A DNA stretch of 64,000 nucleotides from Melieria omissa (GCA_963971225.1 OZ020269.1:85102450-85166449), one strand, 5' to 3'. Shown: positions 1 to 13,089, numbered from the stretch's first letter. Made by a program: numbers and translations. The notes: generated from the letters alone by a model not told the origin.

Positions 1-557
1 TACGCCAAATAGATACCGTTTTAAGACAATTTGACTTAAAAATGGTCAAGACTAATCGATAATGCTGGTATGGAGTAACAAAACTCTAGCTGCAAGTTTC
101 TAAAGATTAGTCATAAAAATTGTTGAATATCTTAAGAGTTTTAAAGGAAAATCTGATTATGAAACCAACACTAACACTTACAAAAACTTTACAAGAATTT
201 AACTTAAAAGGAAACTGAGTTTGCCAAAATTATTATTCTATTACAGACTAGTTTTGACCGATGCCAAAAAAAAGTCAGAGAAAGTTGTTGCAAGGTGCGC
301 TAAACTTAAAGTAAAAACAATTCGAAATATTAAAAACAAATTACTCCAAACAGATGCTGATCTTTAAAATCTTACAAGAAAATAGTTCAATGAAGCTAAA
401 TTTTGACGATTGAGTGATGGCACAACGACTCCGAACTTTTGAAAAACACTATTTTGAATAGTTGCTAAGCTTAAGCATCTTTAATACCTTTTCATGAGAT
501 CAGATGCTCCTAAATAGAAATTAAGGGAAAAAAACCTTGCGTATAAAAATAAACATC
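1..557. other. AT-rich non-coding sequence
   Basis: Intronic or intergenic sequence without a convincing open frame, splice-flanked exon or repeat structure. It leads directly into the 92-bp tandem array. Confidence 0.6.
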
Positions 558-1480
558 AACTCCTAATTACTTCGAAATTTCAATTTGAATACTTTATGGT
601 CCTAAACAAAAGTTCTAGACAATAGAACCATGAGTATGGAAAAAATACCAACTCCGAATTACTCCGAAATTTCAAATTGAGTATTATATGATTTTACACA
701 AGAGTTTCAGATAATAGAACCTTGAATATGCAAAAAACAGTAACTCGAAATTACTCCGAAAATTAAATTTGAGTACTTTATTTTTTCAAACAAGAGTTTT
801 AGACAATAGAACCATGGTTAAGCGAAAAACACCAACTCCGAATTACTCCGAAATTTTAATTTGCGAACTATATGATTCTTAACAAGAGTTTTAGACAATA
901 GAACCATGAATATGCCAAAAACACCAACTCAGAATTATTCCGAAATTTCACATTGAATATTATATGATTCTAAACAAGAGTTTTAGACAATAGAACCATG
1001 AATATGCCAAAAACACCAACTCAGAATTATTCCGAAATTTCACATTGAATATTATATGATTCTAAACAAGAGTTTTAGACTATAGAACCATGATTATGCA
1101 AAAAACCCCAACATCGAAATTTCAATTTGAATACTATATGACTCTAAACAAGAGTTTTAGAAAGTATAACCATGAATATGCAAAAAAACACCAACTTGGA
1201 CTTACTCCGAAATTCCAGTTCGAATACTAATATATTTGATTCGAAACAAGGATTTTAGAAGATATAACCATGAATATGTATAAACACCTACTCCGAATCA
1301 CTAAGAAATTTTAATTTGAGAACCATATGATTCTAAACAAGAGTTTTAGTCTATAGAACTATGGATATGTAAAAAAACCTACTCCGAATTACTCCGAAAG
1401 TCCTATATGTATTCCAGGACTCTATGAAGCCAAAACTGAACATTAAAACCCAAAACACTCAACTCCGAATTACTCCGAAA
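558..1480. repeat. About ten tandem copies of a 92-bp satellite-like unit
   Basis: Each unit carries, in order, AACTCCGAATTACTCCGAAA, then a variable AT stretch, TATATGATTCTAAACAAGAG, TTTTAGACAATAGAACCATG and AATATGC with an A-run. Unit starts fall near 558, 650, 742, 833, 926, 1018, 1110, 1193, 1290 and 1381. Units at 926 and 1018 are nearly identical, while edge units are diverged or shortened, the pattern expected from unequal exchange in the middle of an array. No coding content. Confidence 0.85.
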
Positions 1481-3244
1481 GTCATATATTTTCATATATA
1501 CAGCAGATTTTGGTGTTAGCTTATCATTAGAACACAAAATTTGCTTAAAATAACTCAAATTGTCACATATCGTCTGCATTTTTGGTGTTGTCTCATATAA
1601 CTCTTACGTCCTTAGAGTAACTAAAAATATAACTATCTCAAGGTAGATATTTTAAATGTGATATGATACGAAAAATATTGTTACACCCTTTCTTGTTATC
1701 TCCAACCACTTTAACGTGCAAACTAAAAATCGTATGCAAACATTTAAATTGAAATTTAAGTAAACAGTAATCTTTCGAAATAATTTTACGTCAGTTCAAA
1801 ACTTTGTGCACACATAAAGATGGTACTCGAACTGCAAATAATTTAAATAAAGTCACCACACACTGACATCACTTCCGCTTTTGAGGACAAAGTCAGCCGA
1901 ATATCTCGTGGTTTTCTTTGAACAGAAAAGTGAGATTCTTGAAAACTTGCAAGTAAAACCACACAATGTTCCCCGAATTTATGATTTCTATAGAAACCAA
2001 ATGGAATTAATAAAAAAATAAGGAAAATATTTGCACTGATAGCAGTGCATTGACAACGGCAGAAAATTCAGTTACTTCGGGGCAGGAAAAAGCAAACGAG
2101 TGGGAAGAAACGAAACTGGGGAAGCGCAGCTCGGCAAACTGCAGCGAAGCGTACAAGGAAAAAATATAGGGAGCACAAATATGGAAAGAAATAAACACAA
2201 ATAACAGAAAATCAGTAAAGTAGCGAAATGCAGAATGTGGCAGGCAGTCAGGCAAGCAGCCAGAGCGACAAATAACAGGGAACAATCAGGAGCGTAACAA
2301 AATAAACATGCAGGCGACGGCAGCACATAATAAGCAAAAGAGTTGCCGCACTGCCACTGCCGCTGCCGCCGTATGATAAAAGCAAGAGAATTATAAGTAA
2401 AATAAATAGAAGAAATAAATAAGAGGAAAAGAGCCAAAGCAAAGAAATAACAATAACAAAAGCACCACAAAGAGCATCTAAAAGGCAGATAAGTACGAGA
2501 AGGCAGTGGCGGCCAATGGCTGTGAAGTAGCGCGCCGCTACAGTTACATACATACATATCTGCTATACAGACAAACTTGGGGGCGCAAAATGTGCTGCGG
2601 GCGGCCGATTGCGCCTTCAGCTACTCACAGCAACAGCAGCAGGAAAGCAAAGAGCAACGTGGCAAAGAATGAAAATACGCCGAACTGATCAGCTGGTTGC
2701 AGCTTTTATGGCACAAGTGCTGGCTGTTGCTTTTACTTTCCGCCGCCACCGATGCTTTTGCTGCTTATTTGTCGGAGCGTTGCTCCAGCTACCCGCTGCT
2801 GCTTGCCGTCTGTCTGCGTGCAGCGTGTGCGCGTATTTATTTAAAGTTGAATTATGAGATAAGTTGAATGTCAATGTATTCTCGCATGCTGTGCGTCATG
2901 GCAGCCAACAGATGCTGCCACCATGTAACTTATGGCTGCAAGCTGCTGAAAGCCAGCCGACAAATGTTCGAATCAGCAACCAATGTTCGAGAGCAATCAC
3001 AGGCGGCTACCTGATGCACTACTTTTGGCTGCTAGTAAGCGATCTTTAAGAACAGGAAATATTTTGAATTTTGAGTTTCGAACCTACGATACTTCGGGTT
3101 ATGTTCTATCAGATTAATCACCGAGAAGCCATTTGCATGGAGAAAGCATTTTGTCTTAAATCAAATTATGAAAGATCCTTTCCGAGAGCGTGGTGGAGTT
3201 TTCTGAACATCCATAATAACTTCAAATAAAGGTTGGAACTCTTT
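1481..3244. other. Non-coding stretch with a GC-richer, purine-biased block
   Basis: Mostly AT-rich. From about 2,030 to 2,960 the base composition is richer in G and C with CAG/GCA triplets, as in dipteran intronic regulatory regions. Several overlapping open frames on both strands here have no recognisable domain, weak starts and biased composition, so none is called as a gene. Confidence 0.4.
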
Positions 3245-3965
3245 TTGTTGTTCTGGCGAAGGTATTCGCTGTGAGGAAAGCTGCGGAACTCGTACTACCA
3301 GTAACTCAACGATAAATTTTTACGTAGTCAGGCAGCGATCAAGTCTATAACCTCTCATAGTCTATCATCCAAAAATGTGCTGCAGTGCTGGAAAGCACTT
3401 GAAATGTTAGCTGCTAACTGCAAGCAGCACATTTACTGGGTACTTGGACACAAAGGCATACAACGAAACGAGAAAGTGGACATTATTGCCAAACAGAGTA
3501 TTAGCCTTCCATATGCTTTAAGGTCAACTAAAGGAACGCATGAGGAAAAACGAAGGCTAGATGGAACAACCTAAACGTCCTACGAGGAAATAGGAACAAG
3601 ATTCGTACTAACTCTCCCAGGAGACACTGCCTAATAGCATCACACGCGCATAGAATGGGCATAACAAACGACTACAGCTGCAGGAAATGCATGGAGTTAG
3701 GCAACAAGGAAACCCTAGAACATCTTATGTGTCATTGCCCCGCCATCTCTGGAACTCACCTGACGTGCTTAAGAGCGCCGACCTTTGCAGAACCAAAACA
3801 GATCTCGAAGCAAGGCGTCAAACCTTTGTGGAAGTTTGTAAAATCGACTAACATCTTATTTAAAAGACCTCTACTTCAATCACACCTAACCGGTACTCTG
3901 ACTGGCATCGCTTAGGACCCAACAGGGTCTATGCGTGTCCTTACTGGCAGTCAATCTAACCTAAC
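3245..3965 (+). mobile_element. 3' remnant of a non-LTR retrotransposon (RNase H and Cys/His tail)
   Basis: A degraded RNase H domain is visible in two or three frames: AVRKAAELVL, then SQAAIKSITSHSLSS, then YWVLGHKGIQRNEKVDIIAK, which keeps the GH..I..NE..D...K motif. After a stop near 3,573 a second frame gives SHAHRMGI and a Cys/His cluster (CRKCMELGNKETLEHLMCHC), the usual C-terminal signature of I/LOA-type elements. The last codons are followed by a short tail ending ctaacctaacctg. Stops and frameshifts show it is dead. It is 5'-truncated, typical of target-primed reverse transcription. Confidence 0.75.
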
Positions 3966-4429
3966 CTGACTGTTTAGATTATTTAAATCTAAGTCTAAGA
4001 CCCACAAACTTCCTGGGATTTGTTGAATATTGTACTTACTATCTGTTCATCCAGTCGGACCAACTTAGTCTTTATTCGACTTATCTGAACTTGCAAGTTA
4101 TTTCCGAAGTCTAAACTTTACAAATTTAAATACAAATTTCTTCTCCAAGATGGTTTGAAAACTAATTTGTCAGATTGTAGGCCTATCCAGGTTAACTTAT
4201 GTTATATTTGTTGATCCGAAAAAACAGCTACATTCATGATCATGACGACAAATCAATGAGATTGAAGTGAAGCTAAGCCTAAGAAGGCTTAGAAGGCTTC
4301 TTTTGACGACACACATTCACTGACATTATGACTTGACTTGAAACTTTCAAAAGTCTAATTTTTAACTACAAAGACATAAATTTTTCCAACTCTACACACT
4401 CTACACCCAACTAATTATACCTACGTTAA

Positions 4430-4860
4430 CAGTGTAGTGCACACAAACAAGAACAAGCAGAATAAAGACACGCGGGTACGCACCAGTCACCAGTAAGTAC
4501 CAGTTGCCTATCGTACAATGTCGTCGGAGTCGTCCTACCCCAATTTGGAAGCTGCCAAAAGAGAGCTAAACAACTTAAAAGATATAAGCGACGGCTTAGG
4601 GCAAACTGCGAAGAGCACAGAAGGGAACAAAAGTAATGGAGAGCGACAGCATAGATGCAGCAGACGGCAGCAAATCCCCGGAAGTTCACACTTCACATAG
4701 AAGCGACAGCAGCAACAAGAATGAGCTCAACATGCTCCACACAATGCAATGCCCGGAGGGAGGGAGGGAGGCAGCGAGCTCCCTCATGCGTTGTGGCTGA
4801 CGGTAATGGAGAAGGCGTCAGCATGGAACCTGTCATAAATGTCGTACGATGCGCCTAAAC
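4430..4860 (+). other. Coding-like segment of unknown origin
   Basis: Two overlapping plus-strand frames have protein-like composition. One starts at ATG 4,518 (MSSESSYPNLEAAKRELNNL) and stops at 4,698. The other starts at ATG 4,636 (MESDSIDAADGSKSPEVHTS) and stops near 4,800. The GC content is higher than the neighbourhood. A donor-like GTAAGT occurs at about 4,491, before the first ATG. No known family is recognised. It could be a 5' exon of an unseen plus-strand gene, a decayed retrocopy or chance. Confidence 0.25.
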
Positions 4861-5223
4861 ACACACACACACACTCGAACACAGTGAGCGTGCGACAACT
4901 GACAAATGTTGCAACTAAAATGACAACAACAACAACAGCTACAATTGCCGCCAACTTGGAACAAGGGCGATAATTGTATCGCGCCAATGCGCGCGTGTTT
5001 TTCGACTTTTATGTTTATTTACACGAATAAAATCTGTCTTGTGCCATTGGTGCAACGGCTGCTGCTCAGCTAGCTGACTGTTTGACGTTTTGTTTTTGTT
5101 TTAAAAATAAACAACAAATTTTTTAATATGTTAAAGTCCCGAAGACAACAAGGAAAAAGCGTCAAAGTTTAAACCACACAGATAAACAAATAAACAACAA
5201 CACAAAAGTATTTTTCGTGTGCG

Positions 5224-5402
5224 ATGGAAATGCAACTGTTGCAAGCACCCACCTCGATGCTGCGCCCAGATATGGAAATGTTTTTCGGAATATTTTCCCC
5301 TCCCCAATTAGTGTGCGGAGGCGTAGAACGAAATGCATCGTGCGACAGTGTCATAAATTGTCGAGTGTTGCATGCGATGGGCGAAAGGAATTTTAACATT
5401 TG
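5224..5402. other. Short segment open on both strands
   Basis: Plus strand: ATG 5,224 to TGA about 5,402, 59 codons beginning MEMQLLQAPTSMLRPDMEMF. Minus strand: an open stretch ending SHDAFRSTPPHTNWGGENIP then KNISISGRSIE directly before a good donor (GAG|GTGGGT) at about 5,250. The minus version could be a later RhoGEF2 exon. Its likely acceptor near 5,430 is phase 2, however, so it would not join directly to the last placed exon (phase 1). Not called as a gene. Confidence 0.2.
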
Positions 5403-5679
5403 ACCGGCAGATAAAATTCGAATAACACTGGGAAATGGGATAGAATAGCTGCTATATATCTCTGAGTAAAATATGAGCTGAGGGAAAACTTACAGAAGCC
5501 CCAAACGATGGAGAAGACATCAAAAGTTTAAAACATTAAGGGTGCTGATATATTTTCATAGCCGAATGAGAGAATGGATGAAATTTCAAAAATATAAAAT
5601 GTTATTAATTTGATTTGTGAAATTGAAAATTTGGTTTAATTTCAAAACAACTACAATTCATGGGTTTGAAGTTTAGTAA

Positions 5680-6450
5680 CGTGCAGTCCATGGGACGGAC
5701 ATTTTTATGACAAAATGTTATTGATTTCGTCCTTATTACAATTCATATTAGTTTATGACGTAAAAACGATGTAAGAAAAAGTTCATCAAAAGCGGTGATA
5801 TTAGTTCATGATTCAAGAACAATGCATGAATCATTTCATTAAAATCTGTAACATTTCATTTAAATCTGTAACGGACATTTTTATGACTACTTCATATGAC
5901 TAATGGAAAAAAAATATTAAATTTGATTCATACTACTTTTGATATTAAGAACAATGCATGAAAGTTTTCATCAAAATCTGTAAAGTCCATGGGACGGGCA
6001 TTTTTTGACCAAATATTTCATATTATGAGTTCAACAAACTTTTACTATTTTCATTTTACTTTATATGAATTCATAATTGTATGAAAAATTTCATCAAAAT
6101 CGGTAAAATAGTTCAGGATCTTTCCATATCTCGTGCAGTCCATGGGACAGACATTTAATAACTACTCCATATAACAAAGAGCAACAAAATTTCAACGACC
6201 AAAATATTCAAATTGTTTGTAATATTATTTCATGATGTAGAAATAATGTATGCAAAATGTCAAAAGAATCGTTTAAAGCGCTAAACAACTTTCTATACTG
6301 CGTACAGTTCATATGCCAAACATTATTTTGAGTACGTTATGGGAACAAAGCTCATAAAAATTGCCGTTCTGGCGCCATTTCAACACAATGTTGAAAAAGT
6401 CAATGTATGCCAAATGTCAAAGGCGTGCGACTATGTTTTGACTATGTTGT
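5680..6450. repeat. Degenerate tandem repeat containing CATGGGACGGACATTTTTATG
   Basis: At least four imperfect copies of GTGCAGTCCATGGGACGGAC or shorter forms, each followed by an AT-rich spacer ending in TTCATCAAAAT-CGGT-like sequence, occur near 5,683, 5,868, 5,980 and 6,133. Decayed versions reach about 6,430. Spacing is irregular (110-190 bp). Possibly the internal repeat of an old non-autonomous element; no ends were identified. Confidence 0.55.
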
Positions 6451-7433
6451 ACAAACAAAGCCCACAAAAGTTCACCAATGTGACTCAATTTAAACACTTC
6501 TGAGATGTAAGAAACATTTTCATCAAATCATTTCATTACTTTGAATATTTTTCATAGCGCATTGAGGAAACCACAAGACAAATTTCATGCTGAAAACTTT
6601 AGGACTTTGTTTATCCCTTTCTCTCTCTCTCTCTCTATTTTTTAACATAAGAAATACATTACGCCTTCCATCGCAATTAAACATTAAACATTCAAATTTT
6701 AACACCTGCTTGTTTAAAATATCAGAGCAATTCAGTAATGTCATTCATTCAATCATTGCACTGAAACCTTCATTCGAAAGTCAATTCAAGCAGCTCCCAC
6801 ACATTTGGGCCGATAACGCAATTGTGGGCATTAAATTTACATGACCTTTGTCAAAGGCCAAGTGTCAATCAGCCATAAAGGGGAATCTTCCGATTTTAAT
6901 TGATTTGAAAAAAAAAAATTAATGCGACGCTTTAAAACACGAGCCGGAAATGAGTCCTAAATGTAATCAACTGCAAACAAAGCATACTTTTAGGCGAGTT
7001 AAAGTTAATTAAAAAGTCAGAAGCAATTCACATGCACAGCACAGCTGACATTTACTAACCAAGTAGCCGTTGGACATTTCAGGGAGCAAAAGTCAAAGAG
7101 AGTAAGTGGACTGGACAGAGGGGGCGGTGCAAGGCAGAAATGAGCGTTAGACGTAAATAAATTAAAAATTGCAACAATTGCAGTAAAAGCACTGTTGTGA
7201 CCATCGCGCACATGTGACAAAAGCAGACACGCGCACAAATAAAATTATCAACTTAAAAAAACATAAACAACAGGATGCAACAAACTAGAACACGAATCAA
7301 ACAGCTTCTGCGACGTGGACCAGATGCGCCAGCGGCCAAGTCGGTGCAAGCAAGCGAATTCAATTATGAGCGCATCATAATAAGCAATCGAGTAAAAGGA
7401 CGATACACAATGCTGCGGTCGTAGAGAGACGTC
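6451..7433. other. AT-rich non-coding sequence with a short CT microsatellite
   Basis: A (TC)n tract lies at about 6,620-6,636. No supported gene, repeat or transposon end otherwise. The 3' part (7,300-7,430) becomes GC-richer toward the candidate exon that follows. Confidence 0.4.
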
Positions 7434-7752
7434 AGTCGAGGCGACCGAAAGGAGCAGTCAGGCCAGGAAGACAGCAAAGAACGGCCAGAAGGCTTGCGGA
7501 CAGACACAGCTGCGGTAGCCGGCACAAACAAGCAAATTACAGCCGAACACAGCAACAACGGAAGCAGGTAGCTGGACGCCACGGACGCTTCGTCCGCTTT
7601 GGCCTTTTACGGTTTCGCAAATGCAATCAGCGCAATAGGAACAGTGCGGCAACTGCAGCAGCCGCAGGCAATCAGGAGCAGCAACTGGCTACTGCTGCCC
7701 AGCGTTGTTATTGCTGTAGGGTTTTTGATTTTTTTTCTTCTGGGTTGCATAG
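7434..7752 (+). promoter_or_regulatory. Candidate plus-strand first exon with initiator and donor
   Basis: A GC-rich block starts at an initiator match (TCAGTC at 7,432-7,437) and ends 319 bases later at a strong donor (CATAG|GTGAGT, 7,752/7,753). No ATG-initiated frame crosses it in the right phase: the longest frame, with a membrane-helix-like end (LLPSVVIAVGFLIFFLLGC), has a stop just before it and no ATG. It may be a 5' untranslated exon of an opposite-strand transcript, or a regulatory block with chance signals. Confidence 0.22.
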
Positions 7753-10230
7753 GTGAGTTGGATATGACAATGGCGTCACACACACAAAGCGCTGGCAACG
7801 TTGCAATTTTGAAGCAAAACTGGGAACATTTCAACAACATTGAAGGCACATATACTTAAATCTTTTTAAATATTTTTTTTTTATAATTTTACGTACAACT
7901 TTTGAGCTGAATACCATTTGCAACCATATTTTGTATCAGCAATTTTTTGTGTTTGAACCCCCAAAACCCCTTTGTGTGCGCCATTGAAAGGTTGGAATGT
8001 ATGTGCGTCTGTGTATGTGTGGGTGCAAAGTATTGGTCTCAATTCATATGCACTGTTGCTTTCTTTGCAACTAATAAAATTGCCACAGAACTCACATCTT
8101 ATAAAACGATAACAGAGAACAAATGGAGTGATGTGGAAAAGGGGTGGGGAGGGACGAAGTAGAGCCGGAAATTGCAACAAGTTGCACATACAACTAGTTG
8201 AACATTTGCAGAAAAAGTACAAATATTGACAATGAATGTGGAATAGCTTTCAAGTGACATTTCAAAGTATGGAAAATTCTATGAAATCATATTAAGATTC
8301 TTTGGCAAAACTTATGCAATGTTTGGATTGCAAGTCATACAGTGTATGTATGTAGTTTATGTGTTGAATCACAAGTCAAAGCATCGAAATAAATGCCAAA
8401 AGATTTAATTTGACAGTCACAACAGAATGTGGAATGTCCATTCATAGGACCAGGTCCTATGTTTGGTTTCTGTTAAAAGGAGCTGAAACGGAATAAAGAT
8501 TCCTTGAATGGGATAATGGCATAAATTCCAAATTCATTCCTGTGAATGAAGCTGCGGAGACTAGACTCTATCATCTATAATTTATTTACCAATCATATAT
8601 ACACAATGAGTATTGAAGAAGCTGTGAAATGAAAGAGAGCAAAACAGTCATGCAATACTCAAGTTGCCACAAAAGTTACTTGAATGGCATTTATTTAAAA
8701 TGTGGTTTCATATTATAAACTTTATTCTGTAATAAAACCATCACGAAAAATTTACATAATAAATGCATAATGATGAATAATGAATGATAAAGAAGCACAA
8801 TTCGGAGTCTTTATTCAACCACAGTAATGGCAATTGAGACTATCGACCGGGGAAATCCAAAATGTTACAATTATGAATTCTTTAAATAAAGAATTATGAC
8901 TAAGTCGATAAAGGTTGCAGAATTGTGAACATTTACAAACTATTGGGAATTTTCTAAGCATAGAACAGAAGGTTGGGAGTGAAAGAGTGGTTACAAAATA
9001 TATAAATTGCAAAACATTTATTCAAGTTTAGTGACTTTTTTCAAAGCTTTCTAGACGTTTTTAATGGGGATTGATAAAATTCCAAATGCTTTGATTCCAT
9101 ATAAGCAACATTCCACAATACTTCTAATTATTTTTTGTAATTTTTATTCTAAAAATAATCATGAAAAAAGCTTTAAAAAATTTGGTACCTACTTCTGTTT
9201 GAAACTTAAATATTTCCATTTATTAACTTCAAAATTTCCTTAGGGCATCAATCTATTCTAAAGACCAAAACGAAGGTTAATTAAATGAACCATAAAGGAC
9301 TCTGGTGTCCCCAAGGTTGCATGTTACCATATGACAACAAATTAGCGAAAGCGTTAAGGGTAGATGTGATAAATTAGGTGCATACGAATACAAGTATGGA
9401 CTATGAAGCTGCGGCGAAAATGTGTTCGAGGTGGCAGAACCAGTGGGTGGACCAAGTTAAGACGCCTGGAAGGATTTTTTGCGGCAGACCGTAACCCACT
9501 AACCTCCCCCCCCCCCCAAATAACAATGCGTTATGGCCAGTTAAGTAAATATGAATACAAGTTATTGTCTATTAATGACGAAAGTTAAAAAAAGTTAGAA
9601 AACTAAAAAACATTTTTCAAATGAATAGAATTTTGTCTAACTATAACTTTTACAAATATTTATAAAAAGGAAAGATGCCAAAGAATTATATACATTAAAA
9701 AAAACATGTTTTTAAAATTAATCATACGAAACTTTACAGTTTAATTTCCAAACAAATTTTGCTAGAACTTTTTCTAATTATTATTTGATTCATAACTGAT
9801 TTTTAATATGCTTTTTAATTTTTTAAATTTTTTCTAAAATTAACATTTCTAATGAATCTTTCTAAAATTAATTCATTTTCTAAAACAAATTAATATGTCG
9901 TAGTTTTATTACTTTATTTTTCTATAATTAATTAATGTTTCGTAAAATAATGTATTAAAATAATGAAATTAATTAATATTTTGTTAAAAAAAATGCATTA
10001 ATTTTTATTTCTTAAATTAATTATAACTATTTTTTTAATTAAATTCATAAATTCATTAATTAATAAATAAATAAATAAATAATATTATGTAATAAATAAA
10101 TAAATAAATAAAAATAATAAGTTTTTCAAAAAAAATGATTTTCTGATTTTCTAATATATTTTTTATTAGTTTGTTATTAATTTAATTTTTAAATTTTTCT
10201 TGAAACTTATTCACTTTCTTAAAATTTCGT
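7753..10230. other. AT-rich non-coding sequence
   Basis: No supported gene. A run of about 13 C lies near 9,507-9,519. From about 9,780 the sequence becomes extremely AT-rich with many TTAAT/AATTAAT words and a (AAAT)n stretch near 10,066-10,112. Confidence 0.45.
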
Positions 10231-10400
10231 GAAATTCGCAAACCTTCCTAAATGAATTTTCTTTAATCAAATAAAAACAAAAAATTTAAAACATTAGATC
10301 CCTAAGACAAAATAAATTTTGAAATTCGCAAACTTTCCTAAATGAATTTTCTTTAATCAATTAAAAACAAAAAATTTAAAACATTAGATCCTTAAGACTT
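10231..10400. repeat. 90-bp tandem duplication
   Basis: GAAATTCGCAAACCTTCCTA starts one unit at 10,231 and a near-identical one at 10,321. Both continue through AAATGAATTTTCTTTAATCA and end at ATTAGATCC-TAAGAC. They differ at only a few positions, so the duplication is recent compared with the AT-rich surroundings. Confidence 0.85.
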
Positions 10401-12711
10401 TTATAAATTTTGAATTAGTTTACATTTTTCTAAAGGTAATTTTTTTTTAATGAGTTTTAGTGAGTTTAATGAGTTTTTATAAATTTACTTTAAATTAATT
10501 ATTTAGCTTTCCTAAAATTAATCAAAATTCTTAAACTTAATCAACTGTCCAATATTAACGTTGCTTAGTCATAAATTTTTTTATTTAAAAAAATCAGTTT
10601 TCCTGAACTTTTTAAGATTAAATAATTTTTTAATTAGTTTAATTACGATTCTAAAATGTTGCTTAAGTTCATTTCCCAAACTTGTCTACAATTAATTTAT
10701 TTTTCTAAATTTACTTACAATAAATAAATTAATTAAAGCTTTCTTAAATTAATCAATATTCCTAAAATTGAATAATTTTCCTAAAATTTATGTATGTACG
10801 TATATATTCTTATTTTGTAAATATTTATGAAATTTTGTTTTAGAAAACAATTTTTCAGTCATTTTGCTTTAAATCAAAATTATATGTCAACAACATCTAG
10901 ACTCAAGTCTGAGAGGGTTAACCATTTAAATTTATTGCCAATTGCTGGGCTTGAAAAAAATCGACTGCAAACTATAATCGACTTGTTACGCTACCACACA
11001 ATGCGCTTGCGAGAGTCAATGTTCTTCCGGATAAGCACAAATCGTTACATATTCGCCACATCAATCCATATAAATGTTGACATGTTTGCAGTTGTGTTGG
11101 TGTATCTATTAACTGTAGTCGACAACATGATATACGATGTTATGTATACATAACAGATACGAGTGCATATGATAGAAGAAATATGATTTTGCACGCGATT
11201 TAAATTTAATTAAGAAGAAATTTGCAAAAAAAAAAAACAAGCAACAAACGTTAAAGAGACAACAACAAAGCAAATGCAACAGAGAGATTGCAAATCCGTG
11301 ACGCTGGAGATGGCGAATTTTCTGCTATTTGTTTGTTTTTTCTGCATTCAAAACAAGCACAGAAGAAAGCAAAGCGTGCAAAAACAAAACGCTTGGGGCA
11401 AGAGGTGTGGTGGGAGGGGAGGGGGCGTTGCATAGCAAACAATCAGGCGGTCGAGGAAGAGCATGAATATTGCAGCAACAAAATAGAAGTAGCAGTAGCA
11501 ACAAAAACTGCTGACACCATTAATCCACTTGAGAGCACAAATTAAAGCAAAGCGCGCGCACAGCCGAAGATGCACAACGGGCAGATACAAGCTGCAAGCG
11601 ACCAGGCAGGCAGCCAACCAGCCAGAAGCAGTCGGCAGCAGCTGCACCGACTGCTGCCAGCGCCGGCCGCGACTGGGTGGCTGCCTGCGTGCGAGTGGCG
11701 CACTGCTGCAATGCGGCTGACGGCGGCGCGGCGCCCGCTCTTCCTCGCTGCATAAAAATTGCTGCTGTGGCTGCTGTCTGGATGTGCAATTTGAAAGATG
11801 CTTGTTGCTACTTTGCTGGCAATTTATCTGCTGGAGCGCTTAGCTGCAGCATGTGGCATTTTTATCTCCTCGTTTTATTTAATTTTTTACTCTTTTCAGC
11901 TGTTAAACACTGGCGCGCACTCAATAATTGCTTCATTTGGCTTTATCGCAACTTTCACGCATATTTTTGTAATTTTTGCAATTCTTATTTATTTTTCACT
12001 GCACAGATGCAATTCTTCCAAAACATTTTTCCATCTTAAAACACTTTTTAAGCACTTTAGACTGAATTATTTACTTTTTATTGGCCTCAAATATGCTGCC
12101 GCCAATTTATCTCGAAAGAAACAACTTGACGTCGGTTTTCACTCCACTCGAAGCGGCACAAAACGGCGTTTGCGAGTTAATTTAAATAATAAATTCGCAT
12201 TAAATGCGCCAAATCACTAAATGGTTTCTCAGGTGGTGGGCGCACGTTTTGTTAGTGAAGTTTTGGGCGGCGCGGGGAGCCGAAAACAACTCGAACGGTA
12301 CACAAACGTGTTCAACGCAGCGCAGCAATCCACAAAGCACCAGTCGGTTGGCCGTTGGGGAAAATACTGTTTTGTCGTCTCTGCCATTTCCCTCGTTCGG
12401 CCTTTGCCGGCTCGTCTGACAAGCGACTCGTGCCATTCCACTCAATCTCCAGCATACGGGAAGCGTAAACAAAGCGCTACACGCATTGAAACACAATGAA
12501 AATGAAACAGTAGCCATTTGTGCATTTTTTTTTAACATTTATCAAAAACACTCAAAGTTTGAGTTATTCTGCAGGAGCGCCACACATGAAGAAACTGCCG
12601 CCAGAATTCTTGGAATTTCATATTCAAATGCATTGACGTTTTACAAAAAACATAAAAAATAAATTGAATGATTTTCTATGTAAAATATGTAAACATTGTT
12701 GTGCTGCCAGA
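10401..12711. other. AT-rich sequence followed by a GC-rich regulatory-like island
   Basis: AT-rich up to about 11,250. From about 11,280 to 12,500 composition is markedly GC-richer, with CAG/GCA words and many overlapping open frames on both strands. None has a recognisable domain or good splice context. It resembles promoter or enhancer DNA of flies; which gene it would serve is unknown. Confidence 0.35.
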
Positions 12712-13089
12712 CAGTGTTGCCACTAAGACTTTTTTCCCTACCAAAATTGATTCAAAGCAATGTCAGGCAACCAAAATAAATTTGTTAAACAAAAATTTAG
12801 TTTCAAACACATAAACATAACAATTAAAACAAAAACAATTAAATTCAGTACAAAAACAACACAGACTAGCATATTAAATATGCTGCAATTAAAAGTATTA
12901 CATTAAAATTAACATAAAATATATAAATACATGCAGAGTGATTTTAAAATCATACAAAAATTAATAGAAAATTTATAAATGCTACCAAAATTCCTTAAAA
13001 ATCACAAAAAACCAGCCATCCTACCAAAGCCTTAATTTATGAAATGAAGCTACCAATTATGGTCCAATTGGACCAAAACGGCAACACTG
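12712..13089. mobile_element. hAT-like non-autonomous element
   Basis: The ends are inverted: CAGTGTTGCCAC on the left and GGCAACACTG on the right. The flanking octamers are CTGCCAGA and CTGCTGTA, which agree at five of eight positions and could be an old target duplication. The left terminal repeat is the same as in the clear hAT element at 45,257. No transposase frame. The weak target duplication lowers confidence. Confidence 0.55.

Noticed and set aside
7364..7582. Minus-strand signal-peptide-like frame (SSYLLPLLLCSAVICLFVPA)
   Set aside because: No ATG in frame; the upstream stop lies just before it, and there is no acceptor that would bring in a start.
9403..9588. Retrotransposon C-terminus (GGRTSGWTKLRRLEGF)
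   Set aside because: Slight resemblance to the tail of RTE-type polymerases in one frame, but too short and followed by a C homopolymer. Not enough to call.
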